Shown here: positions 30,490 through 39,305 of the stretch, one piece after another
Layout: the number at the start of each line of letters is the position of its first letter
Numbering within the stretch: position 1 is the stretch's first letter
DNA from: Segniliparus rotundus DSM 44985
GTDB taxonomy: Bacteria; Actinomycetota; Actinomycetes; Mycobacteriales; Mycobacteriaceae
Direction of reading: 5' to 3'
Length of the DNA: 64,000 bases
Assembly: GCF_000092825.1 (NCBI RefSeq)
Contig: NC_014168.1
Coordinates: 1,789,946-1,853,945 of the forward strand
Notes under the pieces: model-generated
Database searches by the model: none
What the model saw: the letters and a program-made list of their open reading frames with translations, nothing else
Told to the model about the DNA's origin: nothing
Position numbers and translations under genes: made by a program

Positions 30490-30909
30490 CTAACGGCCAA
30501 GCGTCTTGTAGTGCACCGCGTTCTTCTCGTCTGCCTTCTGCGCAGCACGCTCTTTCGGGGCTTGGAGGCTCTCGCCGAGCCCGGCCGAGATCCCCGAACC
30601 GCCCATCTCCGCGATCGCAGCACGGTATTTCTCAAGATTGGCCTGTTGAGCCCTGCTGATCGCGGCGACGATGGCCTGCGCCATCTCGGTCGGCCCGAGC
30701 TTCTGGTACGCCTCGTCGCTGATGCGCAGAGCCTCGATCACCCCTCCGGCCCCGACAATGGCTTTCACCCCGCCGTCTGCGGACTGACCACCGGATCTCG
30801 GATTATCGATCAGGCTTTTGGCTTTGTCCAACTTGCGGCGCAACCCTGCAAGCTCGTCCTGCAATCCGTCGAGCCAGCCAGAGACGGCGTCGGAAGGAAC
30901 ACTCTCCAC
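30490..30909 (-). CDS. YbaB/EbfC-family protein at the head of the toxin operon
   Basis: This 139-residue protein has a central segment (GGVKAIVGAGGVIEALRISDEAYQ, then PTEMAQAIVAAISRAQQANL) that follows the YbaB/EbfC pattern. These are small dimeric nucleoid-associated proteins, and related proteins accompany type VII secretion substrates in mycobacteria. The N-terminus (WLDGLQDELAGLRRKLDKAK) is a coiled coil. The start is GTG 30909, with AGGAGG five bases upstream. A 16-base palindrome lies directly before the ribosome-binding site. Chaperone, operon regulator or secretion adaptor are all possible roles. Confidence 0.7.
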   Translation of the reverse strand: MESVPSDAVSGWLDGLQDELAGLRRKLDKAKSLIDNPRSGGQSADGGVKAIVGAGGVIEALRISDEAYQKLGPTEMAQAIVAAISRAQQANLEKYRAAIAEMGGSGISAGLGESLQAPKERAAQKADEKNAVHYKTLGR

Positions 30910-30918
30910 AAAAACCTC

Positions 30919-30934
30919 CTGACGACACCGTCAG
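30919..30934 (-). promoter_or_regulatory. palindrome next to the ribosome-binding site of the toxin operon
   Basis: CTGACG-acac-CGTCAG is a perfect 6-bp dyad abutting the AGGAGG of the first gene. It could be a repressor operator, or a hairpin controlling ribosome access. This fits the need to keep a toxin operon tightly regulated. Confidence 0.45.
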
Positions 30935-31114
30935 CATCAGTAGCAGTTGACAACTGCCACTCGCCGTTCGGCGAAAAGCAGCGGCAATACGGTTGCTCTT
31001 TTTGGATCGTACCACCGGACAGCCGAACGCATCCACGGGCCTCAGGGGAGAAAAGTGTCGCCCAAAACAAGGAAGCCCCGGCGAGAAACATGTCTCTGCC
31101 TGGGCTTTCGCCGG

Positions 31115-31186
31115 TGCGCGATACTGGGATTGAACCAGTGACCTCTTCCGTGTCAGGGAAGCGCTCTCCCGCTGAGCTAATCGCGC
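31115..31186 (-). tRNA. tRNA-Val (GAC)
   Basis: This is a complete 72-nt cloverleaf on the minus strand. The acceptor is GCGCGAT/ATCGCGC, discriminator A, with anticodon stem CTTCC/GGAAG and loop CTGACAC (anticodon GAC). The T arm is ACTGG-TTCAATC-CCAGT. It is the last member of a Gly-Cys-Val cluster. Confidence 0.97.
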
Positions 31187-31270
31187 GGGTTTCGGGCTTC
31201 AGCAACCCGAGTCGGGCGCCCGATGTGCTCAGGCATAGTACCGCACTGTGCCCGCAATACCGAAATACCG

Positions 31271-31341
31271 AGGTGGAGACGGGATTCGAACCCGTGTATA
31301 CGGCTTTGCAGGCCGCTGCCTCGCCTCTCGGCCACTCCACC
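31271..31341 (-). tRNA. tRNA-Cys (GCA)
   Basis: This is a 71-nt cloverleaf on the minus strand with acceptor GGTGGAG/CTCCACC and discriminator U, as usual for tRNA-Cys. The anticodon stem is GCGGC/GCCGT with loop CTGCAAA (anticodon GCA), and the T arm is ACGGG-TTCGAAT-CCCGT. Confidence 0.97.
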
Positions 31342-31517
31342 AAAGCTGCCGCCACCCTGGCGGCCCCACAACTCTACCGTGTCCGAATCGAAGAAGTTTT
31401 CGATTCGCCCTTCTGTCGCCAATTGGCGCACCCGCGACCTGGCCAAACACGGACAATGATCTCGGATCAGGCTGAAAATATCAGCCAAAGGCGGAAAGCG
31501 GAACATTCCGTGGACCG

Positions 31518-31590
31518 AGCGGATGACGAGATTCGAACTCGCGACCCTCACCTTGGCAAGGTGATGCGCTACCAGCTGCGCTACATCCGC
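31518..31590 (-). tRNA. tRNA-Gly (GCC)
   Basis: This is a 73-nt cloverleaf on the minus strand with acceptor GCGGATG/CATCCGC and discriminator U. The anticodon stem is TCACC/GGTGA with loop TTGCCAA (anticodon GCC), and the T arm is GCGAG-TTCGAAT-CTCGT. Gly, Cys and Val tRNAs are in the same order as in M. tuberculosis near dnaG. Confidence 0.97.
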
Positions 31591-32076
31591 ATGTCCACTC
31601 GATCTCCGTGCACTGCCGGGGAACGTGTGGCGCGAGGAGAAACCTTAGCGCATGGTTGATCCGCCCCGCAAGTGAGCAGGTGGGGCTGCGTGCCGCGCGG
31701 TCATCAAAGCCGCCCTCCCCAATGCGGGGCTTTTCGGCGCGGCTCAAAAGACGCGCCGTTCGCGCGTGTGGTCGGACGAGCGCCCATGCGTGACCTCTTG
31801 GCCGACGAAGGCCAGAACCGCGAGAACAACGTCGTGGACCCGGACTCTGCGCGTCCCACCGCCTCTATGCGCCTCGTTGCACGCGCCGCGCGGTCGAGTC
31901 TGCCGCGGAGAGCGCATTGGACTTGTCCATGGCAACGGCTCGGGTGGGGCAGACGGCCTCGAAACCCGGCTCGGCAACGCCGAAACCAAACTCGACACGA
32001 TCATCGGCCTCCTCGGCGACCGTTGAAAGCTGTGCTCGGCCCTCGGCGAACATGGCATGTCAAAGCGCGCCTCGTG
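31591..32076. other. 486-bp region without a recognisable gene
   Basis: The region holds the promoter of the tRNA cluster (minus strand) near its left end. No reading frame here looks like a real protein over its whole length. One plus-strand frame ends at 32026 with a plausible helical segment, GLETRLGNAETKLDTIIGLL, which could be the relic of a decayed gene, but nothing upstream in that frame supports it. Confidence 0.4.
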
Positions 32077-32082
32077 TAATCT
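32077..32082 (+). promoter_or_regulatory. -10 box for a leaderless transcript
   Basis: TAATCT ends seven bases before ATG 32090. Transcription would therefore begin at or next to the A of the start codon, and there is no Shine-Dalgarno sequence. Confidence 0.6.
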
Positions 32083-32089
32083 TTGCGCC

Positions 32090-32293
32090 ATGATCCGCCT
32101 TTTGATTGCCGCTGGAATCGGCTACGTCTTCGGGGCCCGCGCTGGTCGGGAACGTTACGCGCAGCTGGTGCGTTTCACGAAGAGCCTTCAATCCAATCCG
32201 CTTGTCGCCGAGGCGATTGCCACCGCTCGCAAACAAGCTGCTGGCGCGCTGAGCGGCAAGCCTGCAACTGGAAGCGACGGCTCGGCCAACTAG
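32090..32293 (+). CDS. small membrane protein (Rv2342-like)
   Basis: This 67-residue protein begins with a hydrophobic segment containing GxxxG (MIRLLIAAGIGYVFGARAG), followed by a basic, helical tail. It resembles M. tuberculosis Rv2342, which also stands next to dnaG, and YtxH-like small membrane proteins. The function is unknown. The gene is probably translated from a leaderless message. Its TAG stop and the stop of dnaG on the opposite strand share the palindrome CTAG. Confidence 0.75.
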   Translation: MIRLLIAAGIGYVFGARAGRERYAQLVRFTKSLQSNPLVAEAIATARKQAAGALSGKPATGSDGSAN

Positions 32294-34149
32294 CCCAGCC
32301 CGAGGCTGTCTTCCCCGTTCGCCTGCTTCTGCAGCGCGCGGCGGAACGACTCCAAGGCCACGAGCTCGCCGAAAACTTCGGTGATTCGCCCTCCGTCGGC
32401 TGAGCCCTCGTTTCTGCTGAGCTCAGATTTCAACTCGGCGATCTGGTCCTCGATGTCGAAGAGTTCGAGCCGCGCCAAGACGGCGCCGACATATTTGGCC
32501 ATCTGCGACTGCGAGGTGGCGATCGGCTCCACGGCGAGTTCAGCGACCAGCTTTTGCAGCCGCTCGTCATCGGCCTGGTCGCGAACCGCCTGCACCCAGC
32601 TCTGCCCTTCGAGGCCCGCAGCGGCGTCCATCGCGCGCAGCGCTGCGTCACGAATCGCCCGGTAATCCTCGCGGGCGAAGACCTCGGGGGACACTCCGGC
32701 GAATTGCTCGGCGATGAGTTTGGGATGTTGCAACAACGCCTTGAGCGACTCCCGTTGCGACCAGTCCCGTGTGGACGAAGGACGGCGGCGAGACGGGGCG
32801 GGCGCCCCTCCTGCTCGTCGCGCGGGAGCTTCGCCAGCCTCCTCCCGGACCCGGCTGAGCACTTGGGCGGTGTCGTCCCAGCCGACCCAGCCGGCGAGCT
32901 GGCGGGCGTACTCGTCGCGCAACGCCACGTCCTTGATCTTCGCCACCATCGGCACTGTCCGGCGCAATGCGCCGACCCGGCCTTCGGCGTTGGCGAGGTC
33001 GAACTCCGCGAGCGCGGCGCGCGTGGCGAACTCCAAGAGGGGCACCCGTTGGGCGACAAGCCCGCGCAATGCGTCATCGCCCTGTTGCAGGCGAGTGTCG
33101 CAAGGGTCCAGACCAGCAGGCATGAGCGCCACGAAGGTCCGAGCGACCAGGCTCTGATCCCCTTCCCACGCCTTCAAGGCGGCGGCTTTGCCCGCCTCGT
33201 CCCCGTCGAAGGTGTAAATCACCTCGCCGCGCGAATGCTCGTCATCGAGGAGCAGGCGCCGGATCACCGCGATGTGATCCGCGCCGAATGCCGTGCCGCA
33301 GGAGGCGACGGCCGTGGGCACGCCTGCGGCGTGCATGGCCATCACGTCGGTGTATCCCTCCACCACCACGACTTGATGTTTGGTGGCTATCTCACGTTTC
33401 GCCTGGTCGAGTCCGAAAAGGACATGCGACTTCTTATAGAGCTTCGTCTCTGGGGTGTTGAGGTATTTCGGGCCGTCGTCGTCTTCGAAAATGCGTCTTG
33501 CCCCAAAGCCGATGACTTCCCGCGAGGCGTTGCGGATCGGCCACAGAAGCCTGCCCCGGAATCTGTCCACCATCCCCCGTTGCCCTTTGCGAGCGAGTCC
33601 CGCTTCTTCGAGCTCGGATTCCGCGAAACCCTTCGCGCGCATATGCCGCACGAGGTGGTCCCAACCGCGCGGGGCGAAACCGCAACCGAACCGTTCGGAG
33701 ATTTCCCGGTCAAAACCGCGGCCTTTGAGGAAGTCGCGGGCAGGAGCGGCTTCTTCGCCCATCAACCGGGAGGCGTAGAATTCGGCGGCTGCTTGGTTCG
33801 CGCTGATCAGCCTGCGCTTGGTCCCCCTGTCTTGCGCGCGGTCGACGCTGTCGTCAGTGCGGGTGAGCTGGTATTTGATCCGGTCGGCGAGAATTTCGAC
33901 CGCGTCCACGAAGCTGACGTGCTCGATGTTCTGCAGAAAGCGGTAAATGTCCCCGCCTTCGCCGCAGCCGAAGCAATGGTAAAAACCTCTGCTGGGAGTA
34001 ACCTGGAACGAGGGGGTGCGCTCGTCGTGGAATGGGCACAGGCCCACCATCCGGTCGTGGCCCGACGGACGCAATGAGACGTAGTCGCCGACGACTTCGG
34101 CGATTGAGGCGCGCTCGCGAATGGCCTCAATATCCGCGGGGGCGATCAC
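32290..34149 (-). CDS. dnaG: DNA primase
   Basis: This 619-residue primase has three parts. The zinc-binding domain has CPFH ... CFGCGEGGD, giving the Cys-His-Cys-Cys ligands (about residues 38-64). The RNA polymerase/TOPRIM core has [16 protein letters not shown] and the acidic [12 protein letters not shown] (about 260-330). The C-terminal helicase-interaction domain starts at about 450. It makes RNA primers for DNA replication. The start is GTG 34149, overlapping the dgt stop by four bases (GTGA); the homologous N-terminus ([19 protein letters not shown]) begins right there. dgt followed by dnaG is also the order in M. tuberculosis. Confidence 0.96.
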   Translation of the reverse strand: MIAPADIEAIRERASIAEVVGDYVSLRPSGHDRMVGLCPFHDERTPSFQVTPSRGFYHCFGCGEGGDIYRFLQNIEHVSFVDAVEILADRIKYQLTRTDDSVDRAQDRGTKRRLISANQAAAEFYASRLMGEEAAPARDFLKGRGFDREISERFGCGFAPRGWDHLVRHMRAKGFAESELEEAGLARKGQRGMVDRFRGRLLWPIRNASREVIGFGARRIFEDDDGPKYLNTPETKLYKKSHVLFGLDQAKREIATKHQVVVVEGYTDVMAMHAAGVPTAVASCGTAFGADHIAVIRRLLLDDEHSRGEVIYTFDGDEAGKAAALKAWEGDQSLVARTFVALMPAGLDPCDTRLQQGDDALRGLVAQRVPLLEFATRAALAEFDLANAEGRVGALRRTVPMVAKIKDVALRDEYARQLAGWVGWDDTAQVLSRVREEAGEAPARRAGGAPAPSRRRPSSTRDWSQRESLKALLQHPKLIAEQFAGVSPEVFAREDYRAIRDAALRAMDAAAGLEGQSWVQAVRDQADDERLQKLVAELAVEPIATSQSQMAKYVGAVLARLELFDIEDQIAELKSELSRNEGSADGGRITEVFGELVALESFRRALQKQANGEDSLGLG

Positions 34150-35456
34150 GTCCGGATTGTACCTCGCTCTGGGTCCAACCGCTCTAACTGTGTTTCCGTC
34201 ATCGTTGCCAGCTGGTCGACAACAACCCGTTCTTTGGCCGCGTCGTCCCCCGCCGCGCGCCACATGGCGGCGAACATCGGCTCCAAAGAATCCGGAGCCC
34301 GATCAGCGACGAGCTGCGCCACCCGGCTGACCCGTTCGCGCTGCAGCGCTCGCTCGCGGAGACGGTTGGCGTCCTGCATGACGAAGCGCAGCGCGGCGAC
34401 TTTGAGCACCGCGACTTCCGCCCGGATTCCGCGCGCCACCACGAGGCCGCCTTGGAACCTGCCGAACGGCCCGTCGCCGTACGCTCCTTTGGTCCCGGAG
34501 ACCGCCTCGGAGGCGAAACGGGACACGAGCTCGGTGGTGAGCTGTTTCAAGGCGACGGACGCGGCGAGCGAGCCGTCGTATCCGACGCAGGCGCGCACCG
34601 CGTCGAGATCCCACAGACGGGCTCCTGCCTCGGCGAGCTCTGTTGCGTCAAGGCCTGGGGCGAAGGCGTCGTCTCGCGACCATTGCTGCGGGTCGGCCAG
34701 CTCCCTCAGGTCGAAACGCCCGGCGAGCACTGCGTCTTCCATGTCGTGCACCGAGTACGCGACATCGTCCGCCCAATCCATGATCTGCGCCTCCACGCAG
34801 CGCTCAGCGGTTTCCGCCGCGTCGCGACCGGACCCGCCAGCGTCGGAGCGGACCCAGTGGAACACAGCCGCGTCCTCGCGGAAGGCGCCGTACTTCCTGA
34901 GCTTCTCTTCGCCTTCGCCCGCCGCGAGCCAAGGGTATTTGAGGACGGCGTCGAGCGCGGCGCGGGTCAAGTTGAGCCCGACGCTGCGGCCGAGGGAGTC
35001 CAGACGTTTGGGTTCGAGCAGAGTCAGGACGCGGAAGCTCTGCGCGTTCCCCTCGAATCCCCCGCACCGCTCGGCGAACTCGTCGAGCGCCCGCTCGCCG
35101 TTGTGGCCGTACGGGGGGTGGCCGATGTCGTGGGCGAGGCCGGCGAGGTCCACAAGATCGGGGTCCGCCCCGAGACCGAGCGCGATGGCGCGGCCGATCT
35201 GTCCGACTTCCAGGGAATGCGTGAGGCGCGTTCTCGGGGTGTGCCCCTCTTTCGGGCCGACGACCTGGGTCTTGTCCGCGAGCCGGCGCAATGCGGCAGA
35301 ATGCAGCACCCTGGCCCGGTCTCGGGCGAAGTCCGAACGGGCGTCATGCGAGCCGCGCCACCGGTCCGCATGTTTGACCGGCTCTGGCGCGAGGCGCTCA
35401 CACGCGGACTGGTCGTACGCGCCATGCTGGCCGCAGGCCGCGCGAAGCGGGCTCAC
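34146..35456 (-). CDS. dgt: deoxyguanosinetriphosphate triphosphohydrolase-like protein
   Basis: This 436-residue HD-domain protein has the conserved [24 protein letters not shown] segment and [16 protein letters not shown]. The HD motif is [14 protein letters not shown], and a second metal-site region is VMDWADD-like [14 protein letters not shown]. The family removes triphosphate from dNTPs, controlling the nucleotide pool. The start is GTG 35456, six bases after the upstream stop, with no strong ribosome-binding site. The first 40 residues are variable in the family, so the start could differ. It is coupled to dnaG. Confidence 0.93.
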   Translation of the reverse strand: MSPLRAACGQHGAYDQSACERLAPEPVKHADRWRGSHDARSDFARDRARVLHSAALRRLADKTQVVGPKEGHTPRTRLTHSLEVGQIGRAIALGLGADPDLVDLAGLAHDIGHPPYGHNGERALDEFAERCGGFEGNAQSFRVLTLLEPKRLDSLGRSVGLNLTRAALDAVLKYPWLAAGEGEEKLRKYGAFREDAAVFHWVRSDAGGSGRDAAETAERCVEAQIMDWADDVAYSVHDMEDAVLAGRFDLRELADPQQWSRDDAFAPGLDATELAEAGARLWDLDAVRACVGYDGSLAASVALKQLTTELVSRFASEAVSGTKGAYGDGPFGRFQGGLVVARGIRAEVAVLKVAALRFVMQDANRLRERALQRERVSRVAQLVADRAPDSLEPMFAAMWRAAGDDAAKERVVVDQLATMTETQLERLDPERGTIRT

Positions 35457-35462
35457 CGGACG

Positions 35463-35966
35463 TCACGCATCACGGATCCACCCTCGGGCCCCGGCGAACT
35501 CCGCGAAGCGACGACGAATCGTCAGCACCTGGCGCGATGTGAGGCTGCTGGACGCGTCCAGCAGAATCTCGGTGATCTCCAGCGCGAACTCGTCCGCGCT
35601 GAGCGTCGTGACCTCGTCCGCGGGCGGGGCCAGCGAAGGAAACGCGAAAGCGGGCGGCGGCTCCGCCCCGCGACCGGCGACGGCTTCACCGGCAGAGCCC
35701 ACTGGCCTGGCGAGGGCGAGCGCTTTCGCCGAAGGCGGCTCGAACTTGGCGCGATGCGCCAAACGGACATGCACCGCTTTCAAGCCTCGCCCGCCACGCT
35801 CCACATCGAACTCGAGAACTGCGCCGGGACGCAGCAAACGCTCGTCGGCAACCGCCTCCTCGAAATCGTTGACGTGGATGAACACGTCTTCGCCGCCTGC
35901 GTCGGGAGCCACAAACCCGAATCCCCGCACTGCGTCGAAATGCACCAACTTTCCACTAGACGTCAT
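35463..35966 (-). CDS. cold-shock-domain protein with C-terminal extension
   Basis: Residues 1-67 of this 167-residue protein form a cold-shock domain with the RNP1-like RGFGFVAP and RNP2-like DVFIHVNDF motifs (MTSSGKLVHFDAVRGFGFVA at the start). Such domains bind single-stranded RNA or DNA. A Pro/Ala-rich linker and a helical C-terminal region (LEITEILLDASSSLTSRQVLTIRRRF) follow, which typical 67-residue cold-shock proteins lack. Longer versions occur in actinobacteria. It lies between glyS and dgt on the same strand. Confidence 0.85.
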   Translation of the reverse strand: MTSSGKLVHFDAVRGFGFVAPDAGGEDVFIHVNDFEEAVADERLLRPGAVLEFDVERGGRGLKAVHVRLAHRAKFEPPSAKALALARPVGSAGEAVAGRGAEPPPAFAFPSLAPPADEVTTLSADEFALEITEILLDASSSLTSRQVLTIRRRFAEFAGARGWIRDA

Positions 35967-36116
35967 GACCACCAATCTCCCGCCCCGCGCTTGCGGAGCA
36001 GCCAACCTCATCTTCATGCCCGGCAAGGGGCGTTGCGATGATTCTATTCGGAGGCTGGCGAAACCGCGCGCCAAACATCGCGAGGGCCGGCGGGGCCACA
36101 CCGCGACCGCGGACGG

Positions 36117-37514
36117 CTACGCCCCAGGGTCCAGCCTCTCGAAGAGGAACGCCGCCACCTGGTCGAGCGCGACGCGTTGCTGCGACATGGTGTCTCTTTC
36201 ACGGATGGTGACAGCCTGGTCCTCCAGGCTCTCGAAGTCCACTGTGACGCAGAACGGGGTGCCGATCTCGTCCTGGCGGCGGTAGCGCCGACCGATGGCC
36301 TGCGTCTCGTCGTAGTCGATGTTCCACCGCTTGCGCAGCCGGGCGGCGAGGTCTTTGGCGGCGGCGACAAGACCGCCGTCTTTTTGCAGGGGCAGCACTG
36401 CCGCTTTCACCGGGGCCAGGCGCGGATCCAGGCGCAGCACTGTCCGCTTGTCCACCCCGCCCTTGGTGTTCGGGGCCTCGTCCTCGGCGTACGCGTCCAC
36501 GAGGAATGCCATGAGCGAGCGGGTCAGGCCTGCGGCGGGCTCGATGACGTACGGGACATAGCGCCGGTCCTGCGCCTGGTCGTAGTACGACAGGTCCGCG
36601 CCCGAGTGCTTCGCGTGCGTCGAGAGGTCGAAGTCCGTGCGGTTCGCGACTCCTTCCAGCTCGCCCCACTCCGATCCTTGGAAGCGGAACCGGTATTCGA
36701 TGTCCACGGTGCGGTCCGAGTAATGCGAGAGCTTCTCTTTCGGGTGCTCGTACAGGCGCAGGTTCTCCGGGTCGATCCCGAGGTCGACGTACCATTGCAG
36801 GCGGGTGTCGATCCAATGCTGATGCCATTCCCGCGCCGTCTGCGGCTCGACGAAGAATTCCATCTCCATCTGCTCGAACTCGCGGGTGCGGAAGATGAAG
36901 TTGCCTGGGGTGATCTCGTTGCGGAAGCTCTTGCCGATCTGCGCGATGCCGAACGGGGGCTTGCGCCGCGCGGTGGTGACGACGTTCGCGAAGTTCACAA
37001 AAATGCCCTGCGCGGTCTCCGGGCGCAGGTAGTGCAGGCCGTCCTCGGACTCAATGGGCCCCAGGTACGTTTTGAGCATCATGTTGAAGTCGCGCGGCTC
37101 GGTCCACTGGCCGGGCTCGCCGGTCTCGGGGTCGCGGATGTCGGCGAGGCCATTGGGCGGCGGATGGCCGTGCTTGGCCTCGTACGCCTCGACGAGGTGG
37201 TCGGCCCGATAGCGCTTGTGCGTGATGAGCGATTCCACCAAGGGGTCGTTGAAGACCTCGACGTGCCCGGAAGCGACCCAGACCTGCCTGGGCAGCACGA
37301 TGGAAGAGTCCAGGCCGACCACATCGTCGCGCGAGGTGACGACGGACTGCCACCATTGCCGCTTGATGTTCTCCTTGAGCTCGACCCCGAGCGGGCCGTA
37401 ATCCCAGGCCGATTTCGTGCCGCCGTAGATCTCGCCGCAGGGATAGACCAACCCGCGCCGCTTCGCGAGGTTTGCGACCGCGTCGATGACACTGCCCTTC
37501 TGGGAAGAAGCCAC
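36117..37514 (-). CDS. glyS: glycyl-tRNA synthetase (alpha2 type)
   Basis: This 465-residue class II synthetase is of the dimeric kind. Recognisable regions are the N-terminal [14 protein letters not shown] and [15 protein letters not shown]. Motif 2 is [30 protein letters not shown], and motif 3 is in [22 protein letters not shown]. The anticodon-binding domain with [17 protein letters not shown] follows. It charges tRNA-Gly. The start is GTG 37514 with AAAGGAG about 12 bases upstream. It diverges from the zinc-regulator operon smtB-zur, as in M. tuberculosis (Rv2357c-Rv2359). Confidence 0.96.
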   Translation of the reverse strand: MASSQKGSVIDAVANLAKRRGLVYPCGEIYGGTKSAWDYGPLGVELKENIKRQWWQSVVTSRDDVVGLDSSIVLPRQVWVASGHVEVFNDPLVESLITHKRYRADHLVEAYEAKHGHPPPNGLADIRDPETGEPGQWTEPRDFNMMLKTYLGPIESEDGLHYLRPETAQGIFVNFANVVTTARRKPPFGIAQIGKSFRNEITPGNFIFRTREFEQMEMEFFVEPQTAREWHQHWIDTRLQWYVDLGIDPENLRLYEHPKEKLSHYSDRTVDIEYRFRFQGSEWGELEGVANRTDFDLSTHAKHSGADLSYYDQAQDRRYVPYVIEPAAGLTRSLMAFLVDAYAEDEAPNTKGGVDKRTVLRLDPRLAPVKAAVLPLQKDGGLVAAAKDLAARLRKRWNIDYDETQAIGRRYRRQDEIGTPFCVTVDFESLEDQAVTIRERDTMSQQRVALDQVAAFLFERLDPGA

Positions 37515-37603
37515 TCTCGTCCTACTCCTTTAGACTCTCGCACGCCCCGCCGTTCGGAGAATTCTGCCACATGCGCCCCGAGCCGCTAAGCTGAAGGCGT
37601 ATT

Positions 37604-37616
37604 TGCCGAACCGGCA
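37604..37616 (+). promoter_or_regulatory. candidate operator upstream of smtB
   Basis: The palindrome TGCCG-AAC-CGGCA lies 22 bases before the smtB start and just upstream of its AGGAGGAG ribosome-binding site. It could be the binding site of the zinc-sensing ArsR-family repressor encoded next to it. The motif has not been shown for this group. Confidence 0.4.
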
Positions 37617-37638
37617 GAACAGGAGGAGTGTACTGGGC

Positions 37639-38046
37639 ATGCGTGTGGACGATCAGGCATTGGCCGAATCCGACCTTCTCGCCCCCATCGCCGATCCTGT
37701 CGACGACGCGGAGCCCCACGTCGGGAATCGGACGGCTCCAGAGCCGGCTCCGCTCCCCGAAAAAGCGGTGCTCAACAATGCGGGCGACATCCTTCGGGCG
37801 CTGGCGGCCCCGGTGCGCATCGCCATCGTGCTGCGCCTGCGCGGGGCGCCGCACTGCGTCCACGAGCTCGTCGACATGCTCGGCCTGCCCCAACCGCTGG
37901 TCAGCCAGCATCTGCGGGTGCTGCGCGAACAGCGCGTCGTCGCAGTCGAGCGGTCTGGGCGCGAGGCCATGTACCGGCTGGCGGACCAGCACCTCGCCGA
38001 GATCGTCGTCGCAGCTATCAGCCACGCCGAAGAAGTCCGGCCATGA
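37639..38046 (+). CDS. smtB: ArsR/SmtB-type zinc-sensing repressor
   Basis: This 135-residue protein has the same length as M. tuberculosis SmtB (Rv2358). The winged helix contains the DILRALAAPVRIAIVLRL and HELVDMLGLPQPLVSQHLRVL recognition region. The C-terminal helix has the zinc-site pattern DQHLAEIVVAAISHAEE (Asp, His, His, Glu). Zinc release or binding controls DNA binding; in mycobacteria SmtB represses itself and zur when zinc is low. The ATG is preceded by AGGAGGAG, and the stop overlaps zur (ATGA). Confidence 0.93.
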   Translation: MRVDDQALAESDLLAPIADPVDDAEPHVGNRTAPEPAPLPEKAVLNNAGDILRALAAPVRIAIVLRLRGAPHCVHELVDMLGLPQPLVSQHLRVLREQRVVAVERSGREAMYRLADQHLAEIVVAAISHAEEVRP

Positions 38047-38456
38047 CCGCGGCGGCCGAATCCTCGACCCGCCAGGGCCGGTCCACCTCCCAACGGATGG
38101 CAGTGGCGGCCCTGCTTGAGGAGCTGGACGAGTTCAGCTCTGCCCAGAACCTGCACAACAAACTGGTGCAACGAGGCGCGCAGGTCAGCCTGACCACGGT
38201 GTATCGGACGCTCGCGAACCTCGCCGCCGAGGAGGCCGTCGACGTCGTCCTCACCGCCAACGGCGAGAACTTGTACCGAAAATGCTCCACAGGGCACCAC
38301 CACCATCTCGTCTGCCGTGGCTGCGGGCGGACAGTCGAAGTCTCCGGCGAAGGCGTCGAGGCATGGGCCGCTCAGATCGCCGACCAGAACGGCTTCTCGA
38401 ACGTGAGCCATGTGGTGGAGATCTTCGGCGACTGCTCGAACTGCCCGTCGTCCTGA
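38043..38456 (+). CDS. zur: zinc uptake regulator Zur (FurB)
   Basis: This 137-residue Fur-family protein has a DNA-binding domain with VSLTTVYRTLANLAAEE. The metal region starts with GHHHHLVCRGCG, the second structural Cys pair is CSNC near the C-terminus, and Asp/Glu/His ligands lie between. With zinc bound, Zur represses zinc-import genes, alternative ribosomal proteins and, in mycobacteria, an ESX cluster. It is made from the smtB message, so zinc excess (via SmtB) raises Zur. Confidence 0.94.
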   Translation: MTAAAESSTRQGRSTSQRMAVAALLEELDEFSSAQNLHNKLVQRGAQVSLTTVYRTLANLAAEEAVDVVLTANGENLYRKCSTGHHHHLVCRGCGRTVEVSGEGVEAWAAQIADQNGFSNVSHVVEIFGDCSNCPSS

Positions 38457-38531
38457 CCCGCGCCCGGCCAACCGCTGCCCCATGGCGCGCCGCAGCGGAC
38501 CCGCCCACGGGCCGCCGCTTGAGGGCCGCGC

Positions 38532-39305
38532 TCAGGCTTTGCCGAAGCGGCGGTTCCTGCTCGCGTACTCCTCGCACGCGGCCCAAAGGTCGCGCCGGTC
38601 GATGTCCGGGAACAATTTGTCTTGGAAGACGAGTTCCGCGTACGCCCCCTGCCAGAGCAAGAAATTCGACACCCGCATCTCGCCGGACGGGCGCAGCATA
38701 AGATCCACGTCCGGCATGTCCGGGACATAGAGGAACGCGCGCAGGGCCGCTTCGGTGATTTTGTCGGGGTTGGCCTTGCCCGCCTTGGCGAGCGCCGCGA
38801 TCTGCGCGGCGGCGTCGGCGAGCTCCGCCCGCCCGCCGTAGTTCACGCACATCACCAAGTTCATCTTCGTGTTGTCCTTGGTGAGCTCCATGGCCGCCTC
38901 CAGCTCGGCGATGACACTGCGCCAGAGCCGGGGCCGCCTGCCCGCCCATCGCACGCGCACGCCCAGCTCGTGCATCTCGTCGCGCCGACGGCGGATCACA
39001 TCCCGGTTGAAGCCCATGAGGAACGCGACCTCGCTCGGGCTGCGCGACCAGTTCTCTGTGGAGAACGCGTACGCGGAGAGCCACGGGACGCCGAGCTCCA
39101 AACAACCGTGGACGAGGTCCATCAGCACCGCCTCGCCCCGTTTGTGCCCTTCGGTGCGGGGAAGGCCGCGTTGCTGCGCCCAACGTCCGTTGCCGTCCAT
39201 GATGAGCGCGACATGCTTGGGCGCCTCGTCGGGCGCCAGCCGCGGGGCGAGGGCCCCTGACGGATGGGGGTCTGGCGGACGCTCGCCAGGGGACCAGCCG
39301 GTCAT
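38532..39305 (-). CDS. uppS: long-chain (decaprenyl) cis-prenyl diphosphate synthase
   Basis: This 257-residue protein has the cis-prenyltransferase landmarks [18 protein letters not shown] (catalytic Asp), [13 protein letters not shown], and MRPSGE-like [19 protein letters not shown]. It corresponds to M. tuberculosis Rv2361c, which makes decaprenyl diphosphate, the carrier for peptidoglycan, arabinogalactan and arabinan assembly. The ATG overlaps the recO stop by four bases, keeping the recO-uppS order. It converges with zur. Confidence 0.95.
   Translation of the reverse strand: MTGWSPGERPPDPHPSGALAPRLAPDEAPKHVALIMDGNGRWAQQRGLPRTEGHKRGEAVLMDLVHGCLELGVPWLSAYAFSTENWSRSPSEVAFLMGFNRDVIRRRRDEMHELGVRVRWAGRRPRLWRSVIAELEAAMELTKDNTKMNLVMCVNYGGRAELADAAAQIAALAKAGKANPDKITEAALRAFLYVPDMPDVDLMLRPSGEMRVSNFLLWQGAYAELVFQDKLFPDIDRRDLWAACEEYASRNRRFGKA

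Noticed and set aside
27908-31186. An integrated prophage or integrative element using tRNA-Val as attachment site
   Set aside because: No integrase, excisionase or direct repeat of a tRNA 3' end was found between the tRNA genes.
31766-32026. An 86-codon plus-strand frame ending in GLETRLGNAETKLDTIIGLL
   Set aside because: Only the last 20 residues look protein-like. The rest is Arg/Thr/Pro-rich shadow sequence without a ribosome-binding site, so at most it is a relic.
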